Shown here piece after piece: positions 44,644 through 53,114 of a DNA stretch of 64,000 nt. The notes under the pieces are model-generated. The model did not search any database. It saw only the letters and a list, made by a program, of their open reading frames with translations, and was not told the origin of the DNA. Origin of the DNA: JAHECE01 sp963780675 (GTDB lineage: Bacteria; Actinomycetota; Actinomycetes; Actinomycetales; JAHECE01); contig CAWACR010000010.1 in the NCBI GenBank assembly GCA_963780675.1, positions 558,001 to 622,000 on the forward strand, in the 5' to 3' direction. Made by a program: the position numbers and the translations under genes. Numbering within the stretch: the stretch's first letter is position 1; every line of letters starts with the position of its first letter.

Positions 44644-45648
44644 CTACCCGAGGCCGCTGTAGGTGTGCTTGGACGTGAACGCGAGGTTCACCACGAAGAA
44701 GTTCAGCAGGATGCACGCATAGCCGAAGAGCGCGAAGTAGGCGGCCCGGCGCCCGGACCAGCCGCGCGTGCTCCGGGCGTGCAGGTACGCCGCGTAGACC
44801 ACCCAGATGACGAAGGTCCACACCTCCTTGGCGTCCCAGCCCCAGTAGCGGCCCCAGGCGTGCTCCGCCCAGATCGCGCCGGCGATCAGCGTGAAGGTCC
44901 ACAGCACGAAGCCGACGGCGTTGAGCCGGTACGCGAGCCGCTCCAGCTCCGCGCTCGCCGGAAGCGCCCCCAGCACGCGGCCGACGGCGCCGCTGCCCAC
45001 CCGCGCTGCCGGCGGCGCGGCCGTGGCGACGGCCCCGGCGCTTGCCGTGGCCACGTCTCCCGAGGCGACGCCCGAGGCGGTGCCCGACGCCGACGCCGAC
45101 GCGTCGAGGGTTCGGCCTTCTCGGTCCTCCGCGCTCGCCCGGACGAGCTGGAGCACCGAGAAGGCCGCCGCGACGGAGAACACCCCGGCCGAGATCGTCG
45201 CCACGGACACGTGGATGACCAGCCAGTAGCTCTGCAGCGCGGGCTGCACGCCCTCGGCCGCGACGTAGAGCACCGAGACGCCGAGCCCGAGGGCCAGGAG
45301 CGCCGGCCCGGCCACCAGGGCACCGAGGTAGCGCACGTCCCTGGTCACCGAGACGCCGAGGAAGACGAGCACCGCGACCAGCGAGAAGACGATCGTGAAC
45401 TCGTACATGTTCGCCCACGGCACCCGCCCGGCGGCCAGGCCACGGAGCACCACGGCCACGAGGTGGAACGCCGCCCCCAGCCACATGGTGTTCATCGCGA
45501 TCGCTGCCGCGCGGCGTCGTCGCCCCTCGGGCCCGCGGTCGCGCAAGGCGGACAGGTCGGTCGCGAAGGCCACGAAGGCCACCGCGTAGGCCGCCATGGC
45601 GCCGTAGATCAGGGTGGTGCTCAAGGCGCTGAGCTGGGCAGTGCTCAC
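44644..45648 (-). CDS. ccsB: system II cytochrome c synthetase subunit CcsB/CcsA-like
   Basis: A 334-residue polytopic protein with the haem-handling motif WGRYWGWDAKEVWTFVIWVV and periplasmic histidines, as in the CcsA/ResC family. Together with ResB it exports haem and attaches it to apocytochromes c. A low-complexity Ala/Ser/Gly stretch (about residues 170-235) separates two halves. The GTG at 45648 overlaps the resB stop, so it is the last gene of the operon. Confidence 0.93.
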   Translation of the reverse strand: MSTAQLSALSTTLIYGAMAAYAVAFVAFATDLSALRDRGPEGRRRRAAAIAMNTMWLGAAFHLVAVVLRGLAAGRVPWANMYEFTIVFSLVAVLVFLGVSVTRDVRYLGALVAGPALLALGLGVSVLYVAAEGVQPALQSYWLVIHVSVATISAGVFSVAAAFSVLQLVRASAEDREGRTLDASASASGTASGVASGDVATASAGAVATAAPPAARVGSGAVGRVLGALPASAELERLAYRLNAVGFVLWTFTLIAGAIWAEHAWGRYWGWDAKEVWTFVIWVVYAAYLHARSTRGWSGRRAAYFALFGYACILLNFFVVNLAFTSKHTYSGLG

Positions 45649-47326
45649 GTGTCCTCCAGCGAGTCGGTCGGCCGTGCCGGTCGTGGGCCGTCGGCCGCGG
45701 CGATCGGCGCCACGTCCACGGGCACCGGGCCGCTCGGCGCGACGCCGCCGCGCACTGCGGCCAGCACCCGGTCGAGGTCCGCCCGCAGCCCGGGGTCGTC
45801 CCCCCGCGCCAACGCCGCAGCGGCGATCACTGTACGTCCGTCGGAGGCCGGTGTCAGCCTCAGCCAGAGCCGCCGCCGCGGGACGAACAAGGAGGCGGCC
45901 AGCCCCGCCATCGCGAGCAAGCGCGAAGACGAGCACCCACCCCGACGTCGGGTCGTGCCGCAGGTCCAGCGCGGCGAAGCGCGGCAGCGTATCGAAGGTC
46001 ACGCTCCCGAGCCCGCCCGGCAGCGTGGCCGTCTCGCCCGGCGCGAGCATGAGGGTGAGGGGCAGGCCCGCGTCGTCGAGGACCTGCGTCATCCCCGAGG
46101 TGTCCAGCTCGTAGACGTTCTGCGGCACGCCGTCGTCGAGGCCGAGGTCACCGGCGTAGACGGTCAGGACGAGCAGGGGGTTGACGGGCTGCGGGAAGAT
46201 CGAGCGCACCCCGCCGTCCTCGACCACGGCCGTCGGGAGGAGGAACCCGACGAGCCCCACCTGCTCCTGACCGGCCGAGACGTCGGGCACCTTGACCACG
46301 CCGCGCGAGGTGTAGACGCCGTCCTGCGGGAGGAAGGGCACGGCCCCGGAGAACGCCGACCTCCCCCGCGCCGTCGCGCACCGTCAGGGCCGGCGCGAAG
46401 CCGTTCCCGGAGAGGTAGACGCTCGCGCCGCCCACCCCGAGCGGCCGGTTGACCTTGATGACCTCCTGGCGGGAGGCGCCGTCGGCCTCCGTCACGGAGA
46501 CGGCGGCCGCGAAGTCCCGCGCCTGGAGGGTCTCCGGGTCGAAGTCCGAGGTGAACTGCTCGAGGGTGAGGCTGAAGGGCTCGAGCGCGTCGTCGGTGAA
46601 CCACGCGCCCGCCTGGAAGGAGTCGTAGTCGACGACGGCGTTCGCGAACCCCCGCCCCTCCACCACGATCGCCTGGCCGCGGTAGCTGAGCAGCTGCCCG
46701 AGCGCCACGGCCACGAGCACGCCGATGAGGGCGAGGTGGAACACCAGGTTGCCGGTCTCGCGCAGGTAGCCCCGCTCGGCGCGCACCGTGAGCGTGCCGC
46801 CCTCCGCTCCCCCGCGCGCGCGGTATCGCCCCCGCAGGGCGGCGAGCGCCACGCGCTGGACCTCCTCCGCGGGCGCGTCGACCGCGATCTCGTCCCGGAC
46901 GGCGAAGCGCGCGAACGACCGCGGCACCCGCGGGGGCTCCGCCCGCAGCGCGCGCAGGTGCGCCGTCGTCCGCGGCAGGATGCACCCCACCAGCGAGACG
47001 AACAGCAGCAGGTAGACCGCCGAGAACCACGGCGAGGCGTAGACGTCGAAGAAGCCGAGCCTGTCCAGCCACGCGCCGGCCGCGGGGTTCTCGGCCAGGT
47101 ACCGGGCCACGCGCTCGGGCTCGGCCGGGCGCTGCGGGAAGAAGGACCCGGGGAGCGCGGCGACGGCGAGCAGCATGAGCAGCAGCAGCGCGACGCGCAT
47201 GCTGGTGAGCTGGCGCCAGACCCAGCGGACCCAGCCGACGGCGCCCAGGGTGGGTTCCGCGAGGGGGGTCTCGAGGCCCTCGGGCACGTAGGCGGTGCGC
47301 TCGGCCACGGGTCGGTTCTTCGTCAT
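45645..47326 (-). CDS. resB: cytochrome c biogenesis protein ResB (two frameshifts in this sequence)
   Basis: The haem-chaperone partner of CcsA/ResC in system II. RVALLLLMLLAVAALPGSFF, YLLLFVSLVGCILPRTTAHL and ETGNLVFHLALIGVLVAVAL are typical helices; a large extracytoplasmic domain with VNRPLGVGGASVYLSGNGF follows. Extra bases near 46358 and 45920 break the frame; removing them gives FSGAVPFLPQDGVYTSRGV and then FALLAMAGLAASLFVPRRR to the stop overlapping ccsB. Start at 47326 is 4 bases after ccdA. Confidence 0.91.
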
Positions 47327-47330
47327 CGCC

Positions 47331-48131
47331 TCAGACCACCGTCACGAAGCCGTCGACGACGCCCTGCAGCTGCGCCACCCACGTCCCCCACGCGCCGGTC
47401 ACCAGCGCGAGCCCGACGCCCACGAGCAGCGCCCCGCCGATCCGCATGATCGCGAGCCGGTGCCGGCGCAGGAACGCCAGCGCGCGCGCCGACCGCTCGA
47501 ACGCCAGGGCGATGAGGACGAACGGGAGGCCCAGCCCCACGCAGTAGGCGAGCGCGAGGAGCGCGCCGCGCAGGGGGTCGGCGCCGCCCCACGACAGGGA
47601 GAGCACGGCCCCGAGGGTCGGCCCGATGCACGGCGCCCACCCGAGCCCGAACGCCGCGCCCAGGAGGGGCGCACCCCAGAGGCCCGCGCGGGGGCTCACG
47701 TGCAGCCGCCGCTCGCGCTGGAGGAACGGCACGAAGCCCAGGAAGGCCAGCCCGAGGAGGATGACGACGACGCCGAGGACCCGGGTGATGAGGTCCTGCC
47801 ACGGCAGCAGGGCCAGGCCGAGCCACGCGAACGCCACGGACAGCGCGACGAAGACCACCGAGAAGCCCGCCACGAAGAGCAGCACCCCGACGAGCAGGCG
47901 GCTGCGGGGCGCCCCGGAGCCTCGGCTCGACCCGGGCGCGCCGGAGGCACCGAGGTCCACACCGGTCATCCCGCCGACGTACCCGAGGTACCCCGGCACC
48001 AGCGGCAGCACGCACGGCGAGGCGAAGGAGACCACCCCGGCGACGACCGCCACGGGGAGGGCCGCGAGCATGGGCCCCGACAGCACGGCCTGCTGGAAGG
48101 CCGTCGCGACCTGCTCCCACCACCCGCTCAC
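47331..48131 (-). CDS. ccdA: thiol-disulfide membrane transporter CcdA
   Basis: A 266-residue protein with six or more helices that carries reducing equivalents across the membrane for cytochrome c maturation. VSFASPCVLPLVPGYLGYVG and GLGWAPCIGPTLGAVLSL hold the two redox cysteines. The GTG at 48131 overlaps the resA stop (GTGA). Confidence 0.95.
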   Translation of the reverse strand: MSGWWEQVATAFQQAVLSGPMLAALPVAVVAGVVSFASPCVLPLVPGYLGYVGGMTGVDLGASGAPGSSRGSGAPRSRLLVGVLLFVAGFSVVFVALSVAFAWLGLALLPWQDLITRVLGVVVILLGLAFLGFVPFLQRERRLHVSPRAGLWGAPLLGAAFGLGWAPCIGPTLGAVLSLSWGGADPLRGALLALAYCVGLGLPFVLIALAFERSARALAFLRRHRLAIMRIGGALLVGVGLALVTGAWGTWVAQLQGVVDGFVTVV

Positions 48132-48745
48132 GCGCCGGATCCCTCCGCGAGCACGTCGTCGACGATCCCGCGCAACGTCGAGGCCTCGGCGCGGCCCAGG
48201 ATCCGGGCAGCGATCCGGCCCTCGGGGTCGAGCACCACGGTGGTGGGCATCGCCCGCAGGGCGACGACCCCCTGCATCGCGGCGACCCCGCGCGCCTGCG
48301 CGTCGTCGAGGCTCGGGTAGGGGATGGCGAAGGTGCGCTCGAAGGCCTGGGCGGTCCCGACGTCGTCGGTGCTGTTCACGCCGAGGACGCGCACGCCGTC
48401 GTCGGCGTAGTCCTCGGCGAGCGCGGCGAGGTCGGGCGCCTCGGCGCGGCACGGCGGGCACCCCGCGTACCAGAAGTTGACGACGACGACGTCGCCCCGC
48501 CAGTCCGCGACGTCGATCGCCTCGCCCGCGTAGCCGGTCCCGGACAGCTCGACGGGCTCGCCACGGCCGCCGGGCTCCCACGTGGTGACCGTGCCGTCGC
48601 CGGAGGCGTAGCCCGGGTTGGCGACGTCGGCCCCGGCGGAGGTCTGCCCACCCGGGGCGCACCCCGTGAGCAGGACGAGCCCGACCGCGAGAGCGAGAAG
48701 CAGCGACCGCGCGCGGCCGGCGGGGTGGCTCGGGGCGGCCCTCAT
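48128..48745 (-). CDS. resA: thioredoxin-like lipoprotein ResA/TlpA
   Basis: A 205-residue lipoprotein (lipobox LLTGC) with a thioredoxin fold: VVVNFWYAGCPPCRAEAPD has the CxxC active site and LRAMPTTVVLDPEGRI the cis-Pro loop. It reduces apocytochrome c cysteines using electrons from CcdA. The ATG at 48745 overlaps the stop of the histidine phosphatase gene, so the five genes form one operon. Confidence 0.94.
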   Translation of the reverse strand: MRAAPSHPAGRARSLLLALAVGLVLLTGCAPGGQTSAGADVANPGYASGDGTVTTWEPGGRGEPVELSGTGYAGEAIDVADWRGDVVVVNFWYAGCPPCRAEAPDLAALAEDYADDGVRVLGVNSTDDVGTAQAFERTFAIPYPSLDDAQARGVAAMQGVVALRAMPTTVVLDPEGRIAARILGRAEASTLRGIVDDVLAEGSGA

Positions 48746-49437
48746 GCGCCGGGCACCACGTGGCCGGTCGGCAGCAGGTCGCGCGCGGGCTCGGAGTAGT
48801 CCAGGGCGACGAGCGTCGCGCCCTCGAACGTCAGCGTGGTGACCGAGGCGAGGCTGCACTCCCGCCGGCGCGGGTCGTGGGCCAGCCGTCGGCCTTCCAG
48901 GTGCAGGCGTGTCACCCAGATCGGCAGCTGGTGGGAGACGAGCACGGCCTCGCGTCCCTCGGCCGCGGCCCGGGCCGCGCGGATCGCGCGCGTCATCCGC
49001 TCGACCTGCTCGACGTAGGGCTCGCCCCACGACGGCCGGAGCGGGTTGCGCAGGTAGGGCCAGTGCCGGGGCCGCAGGAGAGAGCCCTCGCCACGCCCGA
49101 AGGTCAGGCCCTCGAAGTGGTTCGCGGCCTCGATGAGGTCGGCGTCGACGCCGATGTCGAGGCCGAAGGCGGCCGCGAGGGGGGAGGCGGTCTGCTGGGC
49201 GCGCTCGAGGGGCGAGGCGATGACAAGGGCGACGTCGGCGGGGACGGCCCGGTCGCCGTCGGGGGCGAAGCGGCCGGCGAAGTAGTCGGCCACCCGCTCC
49301 GCCATGGCCTCCCCGCGCTCGGCGAGCCGGAAGCCGGCGAGCCGCCCGTACAGCACGCCCTCGGGGTTGTGGACCTCGCCGTGCCGCACGAGGTGGACGC
49401 GCGTGTGCGGGCGGGACGGATGCGGCGGCGTGGGCAT
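48742..49437 (-). CDS. histidine phosphatase family protein
   Basis: A 231-residue phosphoglycerate-mutase-like phosphatase. RVHLVRHGEVHNPEGVLYGR holds the catalytic RHG; ASPLERAQQTASPLA and AVLVSHQLPIWVTRLHLEG hold the second Arg and His. In Actinobacteria this gene often leads the res/ccs operon; its substrate is not known. The ATG at 49437 follows GACACT by six bases (leaderless arrangement). An upstream in-frame start would read through the yceI promoter. Confidence 0.9.
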   Translation of the reverse strand: MPTPPHPSRPHTRVHLVRHGEVHNPEGVLYGRLAGFRLAERGEAMAERVADYFAGRFAPDGDRAVPADVALVIASPLERAQQTASPLAAAFGLDIGVDADLIEAANHFEGLTFGRGEGSLLRPRHWPYLRNPLRPSWGEPYVEQVERMTRAIRAARAAAEGREAVLVSHQLPIWVTRLHLEGRRLAHDPRRRECSLASVTTLTFEGATLVALDYSEPARDLLPTGHVVPGA

Positions 49438-49443
49438 GTGCCC

Positions 49444-49449
49444 AGTGTC
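49444..49449 (-). promoter_or_regulatory. -10 element for the phosphatase-res/ccs operon
   Basis: Minus-strand GACACT lies 6 bases before the phosphatase ATG, the spacing seen at the men leaderless starts. Confidence 0.35.
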
Positions 49450-49480
49450 GCAAACCCGGCTGAGTGCCGGGAGTCCGGGG

Positions 49481-49509
49481 TTGCGGATGTCCGCAGGCTC
49501 CCCTATGCT
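49481..49509 (+). promoter_or_regulatory. sigma-70-type promoter of yceI
   Basis: TTGCGG (49481-49486) and TATGCT (49504-49509) are separated by 17 bases, a near-consensus housekeeping promoter. The start site would fall near 49516, inside the first inverted repeat. Confidence 0.6.
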
Positions 49510-49510
49510 C

Positions 49511-49530
49511 GAAGTATCAAGCAATACTTC
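49511..49530. promoter_or_regulatory. candidate operator 1 at yceI
   Basis: Perfect inverted repeat GAAGTAT-N6-ATACTTC placed over the expected transcription start. Its half-site is close to that of operator 2. Confidence 0.5.
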
Positions 49531-49534
49531 ACGC

Positions 49535-49552
49535 GAAGTCTCACGAGACTTC
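49535..49552. promoter_or_regulatory. candidate operator 2 at yceI
   Basis: Perfect inverted repeat GAAGTCTC-AC-GAGACTTC just downstream of operator 1 and about 20 bases before the yceI start codon. It could be a repressor site or fold in the mRNA leader. Confidence 0.45.
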
Positions 49553-49571
49553 TCAATCAACGGAGGACATC

Positions 49572-50108
49572 ATGGCCACCATCCCCACCGGCACCTACAC
49601 GATCGACCCCTCGCACAGCGAGGTCTCCTTCACCGTCCGCCACGCCGGCATCGCCAAGGTGCGGGGCGTCTTCACCGAGTTCTCGGGCGACGTCGTCGTC
49701 GCGGAGAACCTGGCCCTGTCCGCCGCGCGGGCCGAGATCGTCGCCAGCAGCGTGCAGACCGGCGACAAGAACCGCGACAACCACCTGCTCGGCGGCGACT
49801 TCTTCAACGTCGAGACGCGCCCCACGTGGACCTTCACCAGCAACGCCGTGAAGCACGACGGCGACGACCTGTTCCTGGTCGGGGACCTCACCATCAACGG
49901 CATCACGAAGCCGGTGGAGCTCGAGGTCGAGTACAACGGCGCGGCGACCGACCCGTTCGGCAACCAGCGCATCGCCTTCAGCGCCGAGACGGAGGTCTCC
50001 CGCAAGGAGTTCGGTCTCACCTGGAACGCGGCTCTCGAGGCGGGCGGCGTTCTCGTCGGCGACAAGGCGAAGATCGCCCTCGAGGTCAGCGCCATCAAGC
50101 AGGCGTGA
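49572..50108 (+). CDS. YceI family protein
   Basis: A 178-residue lipocalin-like YceI protein: YTIDPSHSEVSFTVRHAG at the start, then FFNVETRPTWTFTS and FGNQRIAFSAETEVSRKEFG. Family members bind polyprenoids such as quinone precursors; no signal peptide is visible, so this copy is cytoplasmic. ATG at 49572 has GGAGG at a good distance. A strong promoter and two inverted repeats precede it. Its location next to quinone and haem maturation genes is suggestive only. Confidence 0.93.
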   Translation: MATIPTGTYTIDPSHSEVSFTVRHAGIAKVRGVFTEFSGDVVVAENLALSAARAEIVASSVQTGDKNRDNHLLGGDFFNVETRPTWTFTSNAVKHDGDDLFLVGDLTINGITKPVELEVEYNGAATDPFGNQRIAFSAETEVSRKEFGLTWNAALEAGGVLVGDKAKIALEVSAIKQA

Positions 50109-50145
50109 CCCTGACGAGGGACTCTGCCCCTCCGCAGGACACCGC

Positions 50146-50269
50146 GAGGTCGAGCCCTCTCGCCGGTGAGGTCGAGCGCCGTCCACAGCCTGTGCGGTTC
50201 TCTCGACCTCGCGAACGAGAGGGCTCGACCTCGGCGTGAAGCGGGGCGGCGGCGAGAGGGCTCGACCTC
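50146..50269. repeat. inverted-repeat cluster between convergent yceI and glutaredoxin genes
   Basis: A 20-base arm, GAGGTCGAGCCCTCTCGCCG (50146-50165), recurs inverted at 50250-50269, with a 17-base inverted copy at 50216-50232. The 9-mer GAGGTCGAG occurs five times in both orientations. The last arm includes the stop codon of the glutaredoxin gene. A two-way terminator is the simplest reading. Confidence 0.75.
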
Positions 50270-50525
50270 AGCGAACGACCAGCGCGGCCTCGAGCCTCGA
50301 GGCGTCGATCCGCCAGTAGCCCTGCTCCACGCCGTCGACGAACACCACGGGCACGAGGTCGCCGTAGGCGCCCAGCAGGTGGGGGTGGTCGTCGACGTCC
50401 ATCTCCGCGTAGGGCTCACCGGCCCGCGCGGCGACTCGCTCCACCACCGCTCGCGCCTCGTCGCAGAGGTGGCAGCCGCGCCGGCCGAGCAGCTGGATCC
50501 GGGGGTCTCGGGGCGCCGTCGGCAT
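50268..50525 (-). CDS. glutaredoxin-like protein
   Basis: An 85-residue thioredoxin-fold protein with the redox motif RRGCHLCDEARAVVER near the start and VPVVFVDGVEQGYWRI, the cis-Pro region. Small actinobacterial glutaredoxin-like proteins of this type occur close to a HAD-IB phosphatase and bS22 gene, as here. ATG at 50525 is the only sensible start; the frame upstream is antisense to the HAD gene. Confidence 0.88.
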   Translation of the reverse strand: MPTAPRDPRIQLLGRRGCHLCDEARAVVERVAARAGEPYAEMDVDDHPHLLGAYGDLVPVVFVDGVEQGYWRIDASRLEAALVVR

Positions 50526-50566
50526 GGCGGGGTCTCGGTCCACGGGGCAAGAGTAAGGGCGGCAGG

Positions 50567-50572
50567 TAGTGT
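50567..50572 (+). promoter_or_regulatory. -10 element for a leaderless HAD transcript
   Basis: TAGTGT ends 7 bases before the GTG at 50580. Confidence 0.42.
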
Positions 50573-50579
50573 GTCCGAC

Positions 50580-51404
50580 GTGCCGCCTTCGCAGGAGACC
50601 GCCGGCGCCGGCCCCCCGCCGCTCGCCGTTCGTCCGCGCGCCGCCGCGTTCTTCGACGTCGACAACACGGTGATCCGTGGGGCGAGCGCCTACCACCTCG
50701 TCACCGAGATGCACCGGCGTGACTTCTTCGGGCTCGTCGACATCGTCGTGTTCGCCGGTCACGCGATGGGCTACTTCCTGATGGGCGAGAACAAGCGGCA
50801 GATCGCCGATGTGCGAGAACGCGCCCTGTCCATCATGAAGGGCCACTCCGTGGCGGAGATGGTCGCGGTCGCCGAGGACGTCTACGACCAGATCCTCGAG
50901 GCCAAGATCTTCCCCGGAACCCGGCAGCTCCTCCAGCGCCATCTCGACCGGGGCGACCAGGTGTGGCTCATCACCGCGAGCCCCATCGAGATCGGGCAGC
51001 TCATCGCCCGGCGAGTCGGCGCCACGGGGGCCGTCGGAACCGTCGCCGAGGAGCGGGACGGCATCTACACGGGGCGCCTCGTCGGCGACATGATGCACGG
51101 GGAGACGAAGGCCGCGGCCGCCCGGAAGATCGCCGAGCGGGAAGGCTTCGACCTAGCGGACTGCTGGGCCTACGGCGACTCGGTGAACGACATCCCGATC
51201 CTGGGCTCCGTCGGTTTCCCGTGCGGGATCAACCCCGAACCGCGCCTGCGCCGGCACTGCGCCGAGGTCGGCTGGCCCGTGCTCGACTTCCGGCGCAAGC
51301 GCTCGTCCGTGAGGCGCAAGCTGGGTGCGACGGCCGGGACGGCCGGAGCGGCCTGGGCGGCCGCCGTCGTCGTCCGGGCGATGGTGCGTCGGCTGAAGCC
51401 CTGA
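50580..51404 (+). CDS. HAD-IB family phosphatase (SerB-like)
   Basis: A 274-residue haloacid dehalogenase hydrolase of subfamily IB. Motif I is AAFFDVDNTVIRGAS, motif II QVWLITASPIE, motif III lies near GDMMHGETKAAAARK, and motif IV is WAYGDSVNDIPIL. A hydrophobic C-terminal helix (TAGTAGAAWAAAVVVRAMV) with basic ends may associate with the membrane. It resembles mycobacterial SerB1 in position and size; phosphoserine as substrate is unproven. GTG at 50580 is chosen from the -10-like element. Confidence 0.9.
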   Translation: MPPSQETAGAGPPPLAVRPRAAAFFDVDNTVIRGASAYHLVTEMHRRDFFGLVDIVVFAGHAMGYFLMGENKRQIADVRERALSIMKGHSVAEMVAVAEDVYDQILEAKIFPGTRQLLQRHLDRGDQVWLITASPIEIGQLIARRVGATGAVGTVAEERDGIYTGRLVGDMMHGETKAAAARKIAEREGFDLADCWAYGDSVNDIPILGSVGFPCGINPEPRLRRHCAEVGWPVLDFRRKRSSVRRKLGATAGTAGAAWAAAVVVRAMVRRLKP

Positions 51405-51455
51405 GCGTCGGACGCCCTGGGACCTCTACCGGCAGCACCACCCCCGGGCGAGCGG

Positions 51456-51554
51456 CTACTTCTTGTTGCGGCGCTGGTGACGGGTCTTGCGGAGCAGCTT
51501 GCGGTGCTTCTTCTTGGCCATCCGCTTGCGGCGCTTCTTGATGACGGAGCCCAC
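51456..51554 (-). CDS. 30S ribosomal protein bS22 (AURKAIP1/COX24 domain)
   Basis: A 32-residue, highly basic protein: MGSVIKKRRKRMAKKKHRK, then LLRKTRHQRRNKK. This matches the tiny actinobacterial small-subunit ribosomal protein bS22 almost residue for residue as I recall it from mycobacteria. GTG at 51554 has GAGG upstream, and the stop is TAG. It lies next to the HTH gene, as in mycobacteria. Confidence 0.93.
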   Translation of the reverse strand: MGSVIKKRRKRMAKKKHRKLLRKTRHQRRNKK

Positions 51555-51666
51555 GGGACCTCACAGGGTGTGTTCCAGGGACGCGGCGCGCAGGGAGCGG
51601 CCACGCAGATTTCGGTGACGGGCCAGTCTAGCGGCCCGCCGAGGCCCGGGGACCCTCCGGTCGGCG

Positions 51667-51894
51667 TCAGCCCCCGGCGGACTCGGCCTCCGGCACGTCC
51701 TCCTCGCCGGGGAGACCTGCGGCGATGAGCTGCTGGACGGCGGCCTCGGGAACCCGGAAGGAGCGGCCGACGCGCACGGCAGGCAGTTCGCCCGAGTGCA
51801 CCATGCGGTACACGGTCATCCGGGAGACCCGCGTCATCTCGGCGACCTCGGCCACGGTGAGGAACCGCGGCGGCGCGAAAGCCTGTTCGTTCAT
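51667..51894 (-). CDS. excisionase/BldC-type helix-turn-helix protein
   Basis: A 75-residue MerR-like DNA-binding protein: FLTVAEVAEMTRVSRMTVYR is the helix-turn-helix and MVHSGELPAVRVGRSFRVPE the wing. Such proteins (BldC relatives) are small actinobacterial regulators. It is not next to an integrase, so an excisionase role is unlikely; the conserved neighbour is the bS22 gene. ATG at 51894. Confidence 0.88.
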   Translation of the reverse strand: MNEQAFAPPRFLTVAEVAEMTRVSRMTVYRMVHSGELPAVRVGRSFRVPEAAVQQLIAAGLPGEEDVPEAESAGG

Positions 51895-51947
51895 CGGCGC
51901 GGGAGCCGCTCTCTGCTGGATACGGGAGTCGCAGGTCACCACGAACT

Positions 51948-53114
51948 CTAGGGCTCCAGGCCGTGCCAGGGGAAGGAAGCGGAACGCGAGGCGAGGATCG
52001 CGCGGTCGATCGCGGAATCGGGGTCGTACCCGGCCGACCAGGGCCTCGAGGCCGGCGCGGCGCCGTCGGACATGGTCTCCGGCGCGGCGAGGCCGAGGGC
52101 CTCGACGGCGTCCCGCCACGACTGCGGCACCGGCGTCTCGGGCGCGACGGGCCGCCCGGACGCCACGGCCACGAGATGGGCCCACGCCCGCGGTACGACG
52201 TCGGCGACGGCGTAGCCGCCGCCTCCGGTGGCGAGCCATCGCCCGCCCGCGTGCTGCGCCGCGAGCGCCTCGATCGCGACGGCGGCGGCCCGCATCCCGT
52301 CGACCGTCATCGCCAGGTCGGTGAGCGGATCGCGCCGGTGCGCGTCGCAGCCGTGCTGGCTGACCAGGACGTCGGGGGCGAACTCCTCGACGAGCGGCGC
52401 CACGACCGCGTCGACGGCGCGCAGCCACCCGGCGTCGCCCGTGCCCGGCGGGAACGCGACGTTCACCGCCCCGCCCCGTGCAGACGGGCCGCCGATGTCG
52501 CCCGGGAAGCCCGTGCCCGGGAAGAGGGACGCGCCGCTCTGGTGGATGGAGATCGTCAGCACGCGGGGGTCGTCCCAGAAGACGCGCTCGACGCCGTCGC
52601 CGTGGTGGGCGTCGACGTCCACGTAGGCGACGCGCCGGGCGCCGGCCGCGAGCAGCCAACGGATCGCGACCGCGACGTCGTTGTACACGCAGAACCCCGA
52701 GGCGTGGTCCGGCATCGCGTGGTGGAGCCCTCCCGCGAGGCTCACCGCGTGCCGCGGCTCCCCCGACCAGACCGCGCGCGCGGCGTCGACGGTTGCGCCC
52801 ACGATGCGAGCCGAGGCCTCGTGCATCCCGGGGAAGATCGGGACGTCCGGGGTACCGAGGCCGTGGGCGGGGTCCGGTACCCCGGCGCCGCCTGCGCGCA
52901 CCGCCGCGACGTACTCGGAGGTGTGGACCAGGGCGAGGGTGGCGTCGTCGGCCACGCCCGGTTCGACGACGGTCACCCGCGCGGGATCGAGGAGGCCGAG
53001 GCCCCGCACCAGGTCCCACGTGAGCCGGAGCCGCAGCGGGGCCATGGGGTGGCCGGGCCCGAAGTCGTAGTCCGTCAGTCGCGGGCTCCACGACAGGTGC
53101 AGGGGCGACGGCAT
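51948..53114 (-). CDS. acuC: AcuC-like histone deacetylase family protein
   Basis: A 388-residue zinc deacetylase of the HDAC/AcuC family. GGLHHAMPDHASGFCVYND, VDVDAHHGDGVERVF and SQHGCDAHRRDPLTDL carry the catalytic His and metal ligands; GGGGY follows near the end. In Bacillus AcuC deacetylates acetyl-CoA synthetase; here the substrate is not shown and no acs gene is in the window. TACGGT five bases before the ATG suggests a leaderless transcript. Confidence 0.92.
   Translation of the reverse strand: MPSPLHLSWSPRLTDYDFGPGHPMAPLRLRLTWDLVRGLGLLDPARVTVVEPGVADDATLALVHTSEYVAAVRAGGAGVPDPAHGLGTPDVPIFPGMHEASARIVGATVDAARAVWSGEPRHAVSLAGGLHHAMPDHASGFCVYNDVAVAIRWLLAAGARRVAYVDVDAHHGDGVERVFWDDPRVLTISIHQSGASLFPGTGFPGDIGGPSARGGAVNVAFPPGTGDAGWLRAVDAVVAPLVEEFAPDVLVSQHGCDAHRRDPLTDLAMTVDGMRAAAVAIEALAAQHAGGRWLATGGGGYAVADVVPRAWAHLVAVASGRPVAPETPVPQSWRDAVEALGLAAPETMSDGAAPASRPWSAGYDPDSAIDRAILASRSASFPWHGLEP

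Noticed and set aside
51667..51894. Excisionase of a mobile element
   Set aside because: No integrase, attachment repeats or phage genes lie nearby; the bS22 neighbourhood is a conserved chromosomal context.
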